Assembly (NCBI RefSeq): GCF_032878975.1
Contig: NZ_CP043875.1
Coordinates: 2,038,370-2,102,369 of the forward strand
Length of the DNA stretch: 64,000 nucleotides
Direction of reading: 5' to 3'
Origin: Methanoplanus sp. FWC-SCC4
Lineage (GTDB): Archaea; Halobacteriota; Methanomicrobia; Methanomicrobiales; Methanomicrobiaceae
Numbering within the stretch: position 1 is the stretch's first letter; the number at the start of each line of letters is the position of its first letter. Made by a program: the position numbers and the translations under genes. Positions 1-8,080 of the stretch are shown in pieces. The notes beneath the pieces are model-generated. The model was not told the DNA's origin. It saw only the letters and a program-made list of their open reading frames with translations, and searched no databases.

Positions 1-141
1 AAATCCCAGACTGAAATTGAAGAACTTGCAGCACTTTCTGAAGAGACAAATGCCTCTGTGGAAGAGATAAACAGTGCAATAAATGAAGTTACAGACCTTG
101 CACAGGAACTAGAAAAGTCGTTATCACATCTTAAGGTGTAG
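1..141 (+). CDS. Methyl-accepting chemotaxis protein, C-terminal end (partial)
   Basis: An open frame enters from the left edge and ends at TAG 139-141. The 46 visible residues form an acidic heptad-like helix with the phrase LAALSEETNASVEEI, typical of the last helix of the cytoplasmic signalling domain of chemoreceptors. Such proteins dimerise, bind CheW and CheA and relay ligand binding to the archaellum motor. The sensor, membrane and HAMP parts lie outside the window. The cheW gene follows 29 bases later on the same strand, which supports the call. No C-terminal CheR/CheB docking peptide is visible. Confidence 0.85.
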   Translation, partial: KSQTEIEELAALSEETNASVEEINSAINEVTDLAQELEKSLSHLKV

Positions 142-170
142 GTTAGATTAACAAAGGAATCTGAAGCCAT

Positions 171-653
171 ATGACAATAATTGACATCGTAGAATTTGAG
201 ATTGGAAATGAGCATTACGCACTGGACATTAATCTTGCAAGGGAAATCGTGGAGATGGTGGAGATCACCCCGGTTCCAAGAGCCCCTGATATTATTGCAG
301 GTATTATCAATCTGAGGGGAGAGATTACAAATATTATTAATCTGAGTCATATTCTCAATCTTAAAGAAAAAAATGAGCGCAAAGAACAGAAAATAATTGT
401 CCTTGTACCGGAAGCCGCAGAAGGATCAAATGTGGGAATAATTGTCGATGATGTACAATCTGTCCTCCAGGTTTCAGGAGAAGATATTGAAGCCATAAAA
501 GGAGACCTTGCAGGTGATGCCTATGTCAGGGGAGTTATCAAAGTTCCCGATTCATCCGCCACAGATGACAGTGACAAGTCAAAAAAACTGATTATCTGGC
601 TGGATATAGGCGAACTTTTACACGACATGCTTGAATCTGCAAAAAGAAGATAA
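171..653 (+). CDS. cheW: Chemotaxis coupling protein CheW
   Basis: This 160-residue protein is a single CheW domain. CheW is a cytoplasmic adaptor joining chemoreceptors to the CheA kinase. Visible family features are the N-terminal strand EFEIGNEHYALDI, the segment VEITPVPRAPDIIAGIINLR with the conserved GIINLRG turn, and IGIIVDDV-like text (VGIIVDDVQSVL) in the second subdomain. Length matches the family. It sits 29 bases downstream of a chemoreceptor end, so the pair is probably co-transcribed. CheA and CheY are not in the window. The C-terminus has a short insertion rich in Ser and Asp (about residues 126-134) before the last helix. Confidence 0.95.
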   Translation: MTIIDIVEFEIGNEHYALDINLAREIVEMVEITPVPRAPDIIAGIINLRGEITNIINLSHILNLKEKNERKEQKIIVLVPEAAEGSNVGIIVDDVQSVLQVSGEDIEAIKGDLAGDAYVRGVIKVPDSSATDDSDKSKKLIIWLDIGELLHDMLESAKRR

Positions 654-658
654 TTTTT

Positions 659-1786
659 TCATGCGGGGTTCTTCTTCCCTGCAATTATTTTTTTAAAATA
701 TTTTTTCAGATGTTTTGAATATTTACCGGTAAGGCCGCCTATGATTGAAGTCACGAGAACCATCACGGCAACGGTGCCGGAAATTAAGGGTGATCCATAA
801 TATCCTGCAATTGCAAGTGAGAATTCACCCCTTGATGTAGTCTCTGACCATATGTCAATGCCTGACCAGTAACTCCCGTGAATTTTTTTGCCTATGAGAA
901 TTCCGGAGATCAGTTTACTTAATATCGCAAGGATTGAAAGGCCGAGGACCGGCACTATTGGAATGCCATTTGAAAGATCAACGGAAATTCCAAAAAATAC
1001 AAAGAATATTATCAGAAATATATCCCTAAACGGCATTGCATGCTTCTCAAGCAGTTCGGGACTTGTAACCGAAAGTGCTGTTCCAAGGGCAATTGCAGTC
1101 AGGGTTTCAGGGATACCGACAATATCCGAAATTCCTGCCACTGTTAATACAAGCGTAAACGTAAACAAAAGCGGAAGTTCATCATCACGCGACAGAAGTG
1201 CGGATATCTTTGATTTAAAGCCATATACAAGAACAAAGAATGCTGCAATCACCATAAATGCCATTCCCAGAGTTTCTAAAGGATTTTCTCCGGATGCTGA
1301 GAAGAAAACAATGATGAAGAGCAGAATTATGTCCTCAAAGACCATAAGCCACAATATAGTCTCGGATTCAGGTGCCGCCAGTTTTCTGTTTTCAATAAGT
1401 GAAGCAACCGCCATTGCAGAGCTGCTTATGTAAAAGGCACATGCAATAACCACTGCCTCTTCAACCGGAAAACCAAGGAGAACAGAACCAAAAAATCCTA
1501 ACATTATGTTTATTCCAAGATCAATCGTTCCCGAAGAGACAAAGGAGCCCTTCCTTCCTATCAGTTCGGAAGGCTTGAGCTCAAGACCCATTGTGAACAA
1601 CAGAAATATCAGACCCAGACTTGTAAGAAAGTCTGAGATTTCACTTGTCTGAACAATACCAAGACCGCTTGCACCAAGAATCAGTCCGGCAAGCATATAG
1701 AGAGGTATTGGCGGGAAGTTGAACTTCTTTGATATGATTGCAAAGCACAGGCAAAAAAACAGAGCAAGAGCTATGCCTTCCATCAT
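659..1786 (-). CDS. CPA2-family cation:proton antiporter (KhtU/KefB-like)
   Basis: A 375-residue integral membrane protein with about eleven to twelve hydrophobic segments, starting with a signal-anchor-like helix. The text PLYMLAGLILGASGLG and the TMGLELKPSEL motif are typical of the Na+/H+ exchanger fold of the CPA2 family, which exchanges K+ or Na+ for H+. It lacks the C-terminal nucleotide-binding TrkA-N domain seen in full KefB/KefC. Its start overlaps by four bases the end of the upstream gene coding for a separate TrkA-C protein. That two-gene arrangement matches the bacterial KhtT-KhtU K+/H+ efflux system, where the small protein gates the transporter. The ion specificity cannot be read from sequence. 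Confidence 0.85.
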   Translation of the reverse strand: MMEGIALALFFCLCFAIISKKFNFPPIPLYMLAGLILGASGLGIVQTSEISDFLTSLGLIFLLFTMGLELKPSELIGRKGSFVSSGTIDLGINIMLGFFGSVLLGFPVEEAVVIACAFYISSSAMAVASLIENRKLAAPESETILWLMVFEDIILLFIIVFFSASGENPLETLGMAFMVIAAFFVLVYGFKSKISALLSRDDELPLLFTFTLVLTVAGISDIVGIPETLTAIALGTALSVTSPELLEKHAMPFRDIFLIIFFVFFGISVDLSNGIPIVPVLGLSILAILSKLISGILIGKKIHGSYWSGIDIWSETTSRGEFSLAIAGYYGSPLISGTVAVMVLVTSIIGGLTGKYSKHLKKYFKKIIAGKKNPA

Positions 1787-2271
1787 GGCTTTATAAATTC
1801 CTCCTCAAATCTTTTCAGCTGTTCAGACTCTCCAATGACAAGCACGGAATCACCTTTTAAAAAGACGAAATCAGCCGGAGGATTGACCTGACTTTCCCCC
1901 CTGCGACTCACTGCAACAACCGTTGCGCCGGTCTTTGAACGTATCTGAAGATCCAAAAGCCGTTTCCCGTCAACCCTTTCATTAAGGTGATATGTATGAA
2001 CCTTAATCGAGAGGTCTGAAAGTGCTGAGAATACAACACTGATCTCTTCTTCATCAGCCTCCAGTACTGCCCCGGTCAGTACATTTCCAATCCTTCGTGA
2101 TTCAAAAGGCGTCAGTCTTGCAGAGGCCGACTCAATACCATCCCCGGATTCGACATATAACTGCACACCCCCGCCTTTTTCCATGTAAACCATCATAATT
2201 CTGTCGCCGGATTCAGTATCCATCTCATATTTTGTGCCTACACCCGGCAGATCTTTCGATGTAAACGTCAT
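1783..2271 (-). CDS. TrkA-C domain regulatory subunit of antiporter (KhtT-like)
   Basis: This 162-residue soluble protein ends in an RCK_C/TrkA-C domain (about residues 75-160): the pattern AVSRRGESQVNPPADFVF followed by KGDSVLVIGESEQLKRFEE is characteristic, with the conserved G-D-x-L-x-V-x-G turn. The N-terminal half (residues 1-70) resembles the short extra domain of KhtT. Known relatives bind a small ligand and gate the partner antiporter. The gene overlaps the antiporter gene by four bases, indicating translational coupling. A promoter is likely in the AT-rich stretch 2275-2400, but no distinct operator was seen. Confidence 0.8.
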   Translation of the reverse strand: MTFTSKDLPGVGTKYEMDTESGDRIMMVYMEKGGGVQLYVESGDGIESASARLTPFESRRIGNVLTGAVLEADEEEISVVFSALSDLSIKVHTYHLNERVDGKRLLDLQIRSKTGATVVAVSRRGESQVNPPADFVFLKGDSVLVIGESEQLKRFEEEFIKP

Positions 2272-2458
2272 TGAAATGAAGAATACATCTTAAAAGTTAT
2301 CTATATTTTGGTATAGTCCTCCGGTAAACCAAAAAACTAAAAAAATACCCCTGAACAGATAAAGATCATTTTTAACACGAATGCAGTACAGATTAAAATT
2401 AATCAGATAACTCTTCCTGTATTCACTTTAAAATAACGGAAGATTTTGAGGATAAGCC

Positions 2459-3172
2459 ATGAATGATAAACCCATAAAAGCATCAGATATTGCAAAAATT
2501 GTCAGGATGACTGAAGCCGAGGTAAAAGAAATATCAAAAAAATATGAGAAAATAATTCCCTCAAGATACCTTGGCAGAGTCAGAATCTATGAGAAGAGTG
2601 CAGCGGATGTTATCTCAGGGATTGCAAAGATGGCATCGGAAGGAACAGACAGGGAAGAGATAATCTCACATTTCGGAGGCGAAGAAAAAAAGCAGAGTAC
2701 AAAAGAAAAAGTTGCTGAAAGGATTCGTAAAAATCCGGTACTGATAAACAAAAAAATACCGGTTAAAAAGAGAGAAAAAGAATCAGGAGAGAGCACTCCG
2801 GAAAAAAACAGAACACAGACCAGAAGAGAGATTGTTTCAGCAGTAAAAGTCAGGTCAGATTCGGATAAATCCGCGATGCTTGAACTCAAAATATCAAAAC
2901 TTACAGCACGCATTGATAAACTGGAGGCAGAACTTTCAAAAGTCAGTGAAAATACGGAATCAGAAATAAAAAACATTGGAAAAAGTATTGATTCTCTCCA
3001 GAAACAGATTGATGTGATATCGGAATGGACAGAATATTTTGACAAAAACTTTGAGAGCAAAATGGAATTTCAGAAGAAAACAAACCAGTATTCTGATGAT
3101 AAAATCGAAGCACTCAAAGCAGAAATTGAATTTTTGAAACTTCCATGGTGGAAAAGACTCTCTTCGAGATAA
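2459..3172 (+). CDS. Coiled-coil protein with MerR-like N-terminal helix-turn-helix
   Basis: A 237-residue hydrophilic protein of unknown function. Residues 5-60 (IKASDIAKIVRMTEAEVKE and YLGRVRIYEKSAADVI) resemble the winged helix-turn-helix of MerR-type proteins, in which a DNA-binding helix is followed by a short wing. A basic linker spans about residues 75-130, and residues 135-225 form a long heptad-rich coiled coil, ending in the basic text LPWWKRLSSR. The architecture suggests an oligomeric DNA-associated or scaffolding protein rather than a classical regulator. It stands alone between the antiporter pair (opposite strand) and the lipoprotein genes. I do not recognise a named family. 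Confidence 0.6.
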   Translation: MNDKPIKASDIAKIVRMTEAEVKEISKKYEKIIPSRYLGRVRIYEKSAADVISGIAKMASEGTDREEIISHFGGEEKKQSTKEKVAERIRKNPVLINKKIPVKKREKESGESTPEKNRTQTRREIVSAVKVRSDSDKSAMLELKISKLTARIDKLEAELSKVSENTESEIKNIGKSIDSLQKQIDVISEWTEYFDKNFESKMEFQKKTNQYSDDKIEALKAEIEFLKLPWWKRLSSR

Positions 3173-3459
3173 ACAAAGGCCGGTAAGCACCGGTTTAAAA
3201 GACAAAAGATCAGGAGTTCACCTGAACAGGAGGGATTATTAAAATCATCATATACATCAAAAACCTAAAAAATAACCTTTTTTAACCGCATATTATTCAA
3301 TTACACAGAGATTTATAAATTTGGGAGTAAAATCATCACATTTAGATAATTTTTCAAAGATAAATCAGATAATGACGGATTAAGGAGAACACAAGTATTT
3401 TTTAAATTATCCGATACAATTCACAAATGATACTAATTAAATTAGTTAACCAGTATTAC

Positions 3460-4277
3460 ATGGACAAAAGAGTACTGACTGTACTGCTGATTCTGGCAGC
3501 AGTTTTTGCAGTAGGTATTGCAGGCTGTACGGGTCCGCATCGGATGGAGAAACCCACGGAGCCGATGAAACCACCGCACCAGAAACCACAGAAGAAAAGG
3601 CAGTGTACAAAGTAGGTATTGATGCACCATACCCTCCATTCTCAATTCTTGACGAAAATGGAAACCCTACAGGTTTTGACTCGGAATCAATTGAATGGAT
3701 TGCAAAAGATCAGGGTTTTGAGGTCGAATTTAAACAGGTATCATTTGACGGAATGATCCCTGCACTTCAGACAGGAAAGATCGACATGATCTATTCCGGA
3801 ATGACAATTACACCTGAGAGAGAAGAGAAAATAAACTTCTCAGCACCTTACTGGACAGTAAACCAGACAGTAATTGTAAAAGAAGGTTCAACCGGAACAG
3901 TTGACGATTTAAAGGCAGGAAAGCTCACAGTAGGTACCCAGAGGGGAACAACAGCAGAGATCTGGATTGACCAAAACCTGGTTGAAACAGGAATCATGCC
4001 CGAAGAGAACCTCAGGCTCTACGACAATCCGCCTCTGGCAGTTGCAGATTTAATCAACGGCCGTATTGATGCTGTAATGTATGACAGCACAGTTGTTGAG
4101 GATATGATCAAAGGAAAGCCTGTCAGCAAATTAGGATTTATCGAAACCGATGAATACTTTGGAATTGCCGTACGCAAGGATGACACAGAACTTCTCGAAA
4201 AGCTCAACACCGGACTTGACAACCTTATGGCTTCAGAAGACTGGACCGGTTTAATTGAAAAATACAAGATGAAATAA
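3460..4277 (+). pseudogene. Solute-binding lipoprotein of a polar amino-acid type ABC transporter, frameshifted
   Basis: Two frames together encode one family-3 extracellular solute-binding protein. The first, from ATG 3460, gives a lipoprotein signal MDKRVLTVLLILAAVFAVG ending in the lipobox I-A-G-C. The second, readable from about 3537 to TAA 4277, gives the mature domain starting ASDGETHG and continuing KAVYKVGIDAPYPPFSILDE. The frames join near 3526-3537 after the codons for C-T-G; one extra base there would restore a protein of about 272 residues that aligns end to end with the paralogue at 4770-5600. The lesion may be real or a sequencing error. An internal ATG at 3603 would yield only the mature domain without a signal. 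The AT-rich stretch near 3433-3442 fits a TATA box for a near-leaderless start at 3460. Confidence 0.8.
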
Positions 4278-4301
4278 ACCTAAAATCAGGTTTACCTTTT
4301 T

Positions 4302-4685
4302 TTAGCACCCTGTTGTGCTTTTGCCTGTTGCACCTTCTAAAATCGGCATAAAGGAAATTATTTTTAAAACTGTGTTGTCGGGATTGACAAATTCATGAAA
4401 CTCACATGACGGAACATACGCCACGTCCCCCTTACCAATTGTCTCCTCTTCTCCGTCCGGCGATCTTATAGTACACCTACCTTCCACCACGTAAACATAA
4501 TGGGATTCTTTATGCCTGTGCATCTTTGCATACCCGTGTGGTTCAAATTCCATAGTCCAAAGGGAGTGTGAAACCGGGCTGTCCTTTGAAGTCAGAAAAA
4601 ATTTTATCCAGAGTCCTTTGATATCATCTTTTTTAACCCTGTAATCTTCAATATCACTGCCTCTTTTTATTATCATGGTTTTCAT
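4302..4685 (-). CDS. Cupin-domain protein
   Basis: A small single-domain cupin of 127 residues. The two cupin motifs are visible: HGYAKMHRHKESHYVYVVEG (metal-binding histidines and the Glu position) and YVPSCEFHEFVNPDN (second motif with His). Cupins of this size bind a metal and may be enzymes, sugar isomerase-like proteins or sensors; the substrate is not evident. The ATG at 4685 is preferred because a TATA-like ATTTATAAAT at about 4701-4710 lies 20-25 bases upstream, suggesting a leaderless message; an upstream in-frame ATG at 4698-4700 falls inside that box. It lies convergent to the frameshifted lipoprotein gene. Confidence 0.8.
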   Translation of the reverse strand: MKTMIIKRGSDIEDYRVKKDDIKGLWIKFFLTSKDSPVSHSLWTMEFEPHGYAKMHRHKESHYVYVVEGRCTIRSPDGEEETIGKGDVAYVPSCEFHEFVNPDNTVLKIISFMPILEGATGKSTTGC

Positions 4686-4769
4686 CAACAACTCCAACAT
4701 TTATAAATATTACATACAGCCGGCATCAATTCAAAAAGCATATTTATTAAACAAGCTTAATCCCTGATT

Positions 4770-5600
4770 ATGGACAGGAGAATATTATCAGTAGTACTGA
4801 TAATTATGGCTGTTTTAGCAGTTGCAACCACAGGGTGTACATCAGAGGCACCTGAACAAAAAACATCAGAGGATTCCATAAAAATATCCCCTGACCAGAC
4901 CCCCGCCGCTCCAGGCGAAAAAGTGATTTATAAGGTTGGAGTTGACATTCCCTATCAGCCTTTTTCAATGCTTGATGATGAGGGAAACCCGACAGGATTT
5001 GACGTGGAGTCCATTGAATGGATTGCAGAGGATCAAGGTTTTTCTGTTGAATTCAAAACAATAGCATGGGACGGAGCAATTCCGGCACTTCAGTCGGGAT
5101 CAATTGACATAATCATTTCAGGTATGACAATTACCCCTGAAAGAGCAGAAAAGATAAACTTCTCAACACCTTACTGGACAGTAAACCAGGCAGTCATTGC
5201 AATGGATGACTCTGATGCAACAGTTGATGAGCTGATGGCAGGAGAACTCACCATAGGCACACACAGGGGATGTACGGCTGCAATCTGGATTGATCAAAAT
5301 CTGGTTGAAACAGGAATCATGCCCGAAGAGAACCTCAAACTCTACGACAACCCGCCTCTGGCAGTTGCAGACTTAATCAACGGCCGTGTTGACACCGTTA
5401 TGTATGACAGCACTGTCATTTATGACATTATTGAAGGAAAACCGGTAAAGAAGATTGGTCTTGTTGAAACCAACGAGCAGTTTGGCATAGCTGTCAGAAA
5501 ATCCGACCCCGAACTTCTCGAAAAGATCAACACAGGACTTGAAAACCTAATGGAATCCCCAAAATGGGATGAGATGATTGAAAAATACAGGATGAAATAA
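4770..5600 (+). CDS. Solute-binding lipoprotein, family 3 (amino-acid type)
   Basis: A 276-residue extracellular binding protein. The N-terminus carries a lipoprotein signal with lipobox A-T-T-G-C, then a short linker and an SBP_bac_3 fold (VGVDIPYQPFSMLDDEGNP, FDVESIEWIAEDQGF, FSTPYWTVNQAVI). It would capture a polar amino acid or related compound and deliver it to an ABC permease; no permease or ATPase gene is in the neighbourhood, so it is an orphan here or serves a distant transporter. It is clearly paralogous to the gene at 3460-4277. The TATA-like TATTTATTAA at 4741-4750 lies about 25 bases before the ATG, consistent with leaderless transcription. Confidence 0.9.
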   Translation: MDRRILSVVLIIMAVLAVATTGCTSEAPEQKTSEDSIKISPDQTPAAPGEKVIYKVGVDIPYQPFSMLDDEGNPTGFDVESIEWIAEDQGFSVEFKTIAWDGAIPALQSGSIDIIISGMTITPERAEKINFSTPYWTVNQAVIAMDDSDATVDELMAGELTIGTHRGCTAAIWIDQNLVETGIMPEENLKLYDNPPLAVADLINGRVDTVMYDSTVIYDIIEGKPVKKIGLVETNEQFGIAVRKSDPELLEKINTGLENLMESPKWDEMIEKYRMK

Positions 5601-5817
5601 ATCCTGAATTACTTTTTTTAAATATTTCCAAATTCTAAAGAAGATTCATAAACACCAAACTGTTACATTATAAGCATCATTTTCCGGACACCCCGGGTTT
5701 TTGAAGTGATGCAGTATTAAAATAAAGGATTATAACAAAGAGAGCAATGGCAGCTTTATAAACAGGCATTATTTCAGGATATCTCTGTTACTTTTTTCAA
5801 CCTGCATAGTAATACCG

Positions 5818-7173
5818 ATGATGAGCGAATCAATGCTTGTCGCCGCTCTTCCCAACATTGAGCATGAATTTGCGGCATCAGGCATTTTTGTGGCATGGAT
5901 TTTGCCGGTGGTTCTTTTGGTCGGGGCTGCCCTGTCACCATTTTTCGGGACACTCGGGGATGCCTTTGGAAGAAAATGGGTTCTCGCAATATGCCTTTTA
6001 TTCTATGTTGCAGGCGTAATGTTTGCAGGCTTTGCATGGGATATCTGGTCACTTCTTGTCTTTCGTGCCATGCAGGGAATAGGTATTGCCGCATCACCTA
6101 TCGCATATGCCCTTGTATCCGAACAATTTCCTGTTCATAAAATACCATTTGGAATCAGTGTTCTTGCCGCATCATATGGTGCCGGCACATTCGCCGGGAT
6201 TTTCATCGGCTCATATATAATCAACTACCTGGGCTGGAGATGGACTTATTATCTCTTAACACCCGTTGTCATCGCACACCTTCTTGCAATAATTCTGATG
6301 GTAAGGCCGTCAGTGCACACATTCAAAAAGGAAATAGACTGGAAAGGAGCATTTGCCCTTTTAATGACTATGTTTTTCCTGATGCTCGCAATGTCCGTGG
6401 TTTATGAGGACGGAATCTGGTCATATAACAGCGCAATCCCTGTAATTTTGTGTATAATTGCAGGGTACATATTCGTGAAAACAGAAAAAACAGCGATAAT
6501 GCCTGCAATAGATATAGCCATGCTGAAAAAGCCGGTTATAATCCTGATATCACTGACAGCGTTTATAGTAAACTGTGCAACATTCATGCTCATTCAGGCA
6601 ATGCCGTTTGTTGTGCAGGCACCAACCGGTCTCTTTATGGAAGAGAGATTTGTCGGGCTTATAATGATCCCGGGATCAATAGCCGACATGATTGCAAGTC
6701 CGCTGTGCGGCGCATGGATGAGACGAAGAAGTGCAAAAATTCCGTTATATACAGGATCTCTGATGATGGTTGCAGCACCTCTCTGCTTTATTTTATTTCC
6801 CCTGAGTCTGAGCCTTCTTGCAGTGGTATGGATGCTTTTTAGCGGCGGAATGGGCATTGTGGCAACTGCATACATGATTATCACTATAAACTCCGTGCCC
6901 TCAGAGAGAACAGCGGGCGCAACAGGACTTCTTCACTCGGGAATTAATATCGGTGGTATGCTCGGCCCTATTATCGCAGGAATTTTCCTCGCCGCATATT
7001 CCTTTGAAACATATATTGCAGGAGAACTGTGGGTGGTACCTGAGAGTACAGCATATAATCTGATATTCGGACTGGGATTGCTGATGGCTGTCGCGGTTTT
7101 TGTTCTTGTGCTAATGATAATCAGACAGATTAGTGCCAATTCAAAAACAACAAAAGAATTATCGGGCATTTAA
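5818..7173 (+). CDS. Major facilitator superfamily transporter (DHA2-like drug exporter)
   Basis: A large multi-pass membrane protein (451 residues from ATG 5818) of the 14-helix drug:H+ antiporter type. Recognisable pieces are MLVAALPNIEHEF, the motif A region GTLGDAFGRKWVL, and FRAMQGIGIAASPIAYALV. The frame is open upstream to 5710 and encodes ISLLLFSTCIVIPMMSESML, which resembles the missing first membrane helix of this family, but no ATG, GTG or TTG occurs there. Either the first helix is truncated or initiation uses an unusual codon. A TATA-like TTTATAAA lies at 5755-5762. Substrate unknown. It is 28% or so similar in layout to the second MFS gene at 24493 only by eye; no percentage was computed. 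Confidence 0.85.
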   Translation: MMSESMLVAALPNIEHEFAASGIFVAWILPVVLLVGAALSPFFGTLGDAFGRKWVLAICLLFYVAGVMFAGFAWDIWSLLVFRAMQGIGIAASPIAYALVSEQFPVHKIPFGISVLAASYGAGTFAGIFIGSYIINYLGWRWTYYLLTPVVIAHLLAIILMVRPSVHTFKKEIDWKGAFALLMTMFFLMLAMSVVYEDGIWSYNSAIPVILCIIAGYIFVKTEKTAIMPAIDIAMLKKPVIILISLTAFIVNCATFMLIQAMPFVVQAPTGLFMEERFVGLIMIPGSIADMIASPLCGAWMRRRSAKIPLYTGSLMMVAAPLCFILFPLSLSLLAVVWMLFSGGMGIVATAYMIITINSVPSERTAGATGLLHSGINIGGMLGPIIAGIFLAAYSFETYIAGELWVVPESTAYNLIFGLGLLMAVAVFVLVLMIIRQISANSKTTKELSGI

Positions 7174-7285
7174 CATAATTTTCAGGAATAATCCTTCTAA
7201 AAGCACATTTTTTCCTGAGACAATAATTACAATAGGAATTTCTTTTCTGAGAAATATTTAACTGCTTTAAAATAAATCATGATTT

Positions 7286-8077
7286 ATGTTACCAATGAAT
7301 CATACAGCAGCATGTATGTACTTTGGAATAATCATTTCAATATTTCTAATATGTATGCCTTCTGCCGCACTTCATGCAGAAATAATCAACAAAAGCCTGA
7401 CTGACTCACAAACAGAAGGTGACGTTGTAGAATACATAATCCAATTCAGTGACATCCCGAAGCAGACCAGGATTCTTGAGATTGCAACCGACTTAACACC
7501 GGTGCCGGAAAAAAATCTCTGGGAGATTACGAAACCTGACGGATTCAAAGTATCAGGGGGGGAAGAATCATTAAATGACCGAAACATTGAGCTTGAAACT
7601 CTTAATTCACCGGGGGACTCGGTAACAGCAAAGATATACGGCAGGGTGCCTGTACTTACAACAGTCGAGGTTGTAAACGGGGTCGTGGTTACAAAGGTGA
7701 ATACACGAAAAACAGGCTATACGTATTATCACATCCAGGCACTTGACGAAAACAGGGACATACTCGGAACAGCCGCAACAGAAACATTCTCAATAGTGGT
7801 CCCTGATGATGAACAGTTTTCAGCAAGACTTGAGAAGGTTTCAAATGCCGACCTGCGCAGACAGATAAACAGCCTTTATGATAAGGGCCTCAAGGATGAG
7901 GCAAACGAGCTTTTGAAGTATGCCGAGTCTCCAAAGGATTCGACTGTTTCACTCCTGGCAGCAATAATTATCGGAGTTTTTATGCTTATAGCCGGTTTTG
8001 CCGGCGGAACAGTTTTCGGCCAGATCAGGGCTAAAAATATTCAGGATTTCCAGGATGAATACAAAGGGGGGAAATAA
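7286..8077 (+). CDS. Signal-peptide, single-pass membrane protein, first gene of the tubulin-like cluster
   Basis: A 263-residue protein of unknown family. Residues 4-30 form a signal peptide (ISIFLICMPSAALHAE), residues 30-210 are a predicted extracytoplasmic domain rich in beta strands (FSDIPKQTRILEIATDLTPV), and residues about 214-240 are a C-terminal membrane helix (AAIIIGVFMLIAGFAGGTVF) followed by a short basic tail. This places the bulk outside the cell and the tail in the cytoplasm. It ends three bases before the start of the tubulin-like gene, so the two are very probably one operon. ATG 7295 is an alternative start. An AT-rich box near 7253-7262 may be the promoter of the whole cluster. 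Confidence 0.65.
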   Translation: MLPMNHTAACMYFGIIISIFLICMPSAALHAEIINKSLTDSQTEGDVVEYIIQFSDIPKQTRILEIATDLTPVPEKNLWEITKPDGFKVSGGEESLNDRNIELETLNSPGDSVTAKIYGRVPVLTTVEVVNGVVVTKVNTRKTGYTYYHIQALDENRDILGTAATETFSIVVPDDEQFSARLEKVSNADLRRQINSLYDKGLKDEANELLKYAESPKDSTVSLLAAIIIGVFMLIAGFAGGTVFGQIRAKNIQDFQDEYKGGK

Positions 8078-8080
8078 AGA

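Noticed and set aside
888-1433. 181-residue plus-strand frame inside the antiporter gene
   Set aside because: It is the antisense shadow of a well-supported membrane transporter and has no recognisable domain.
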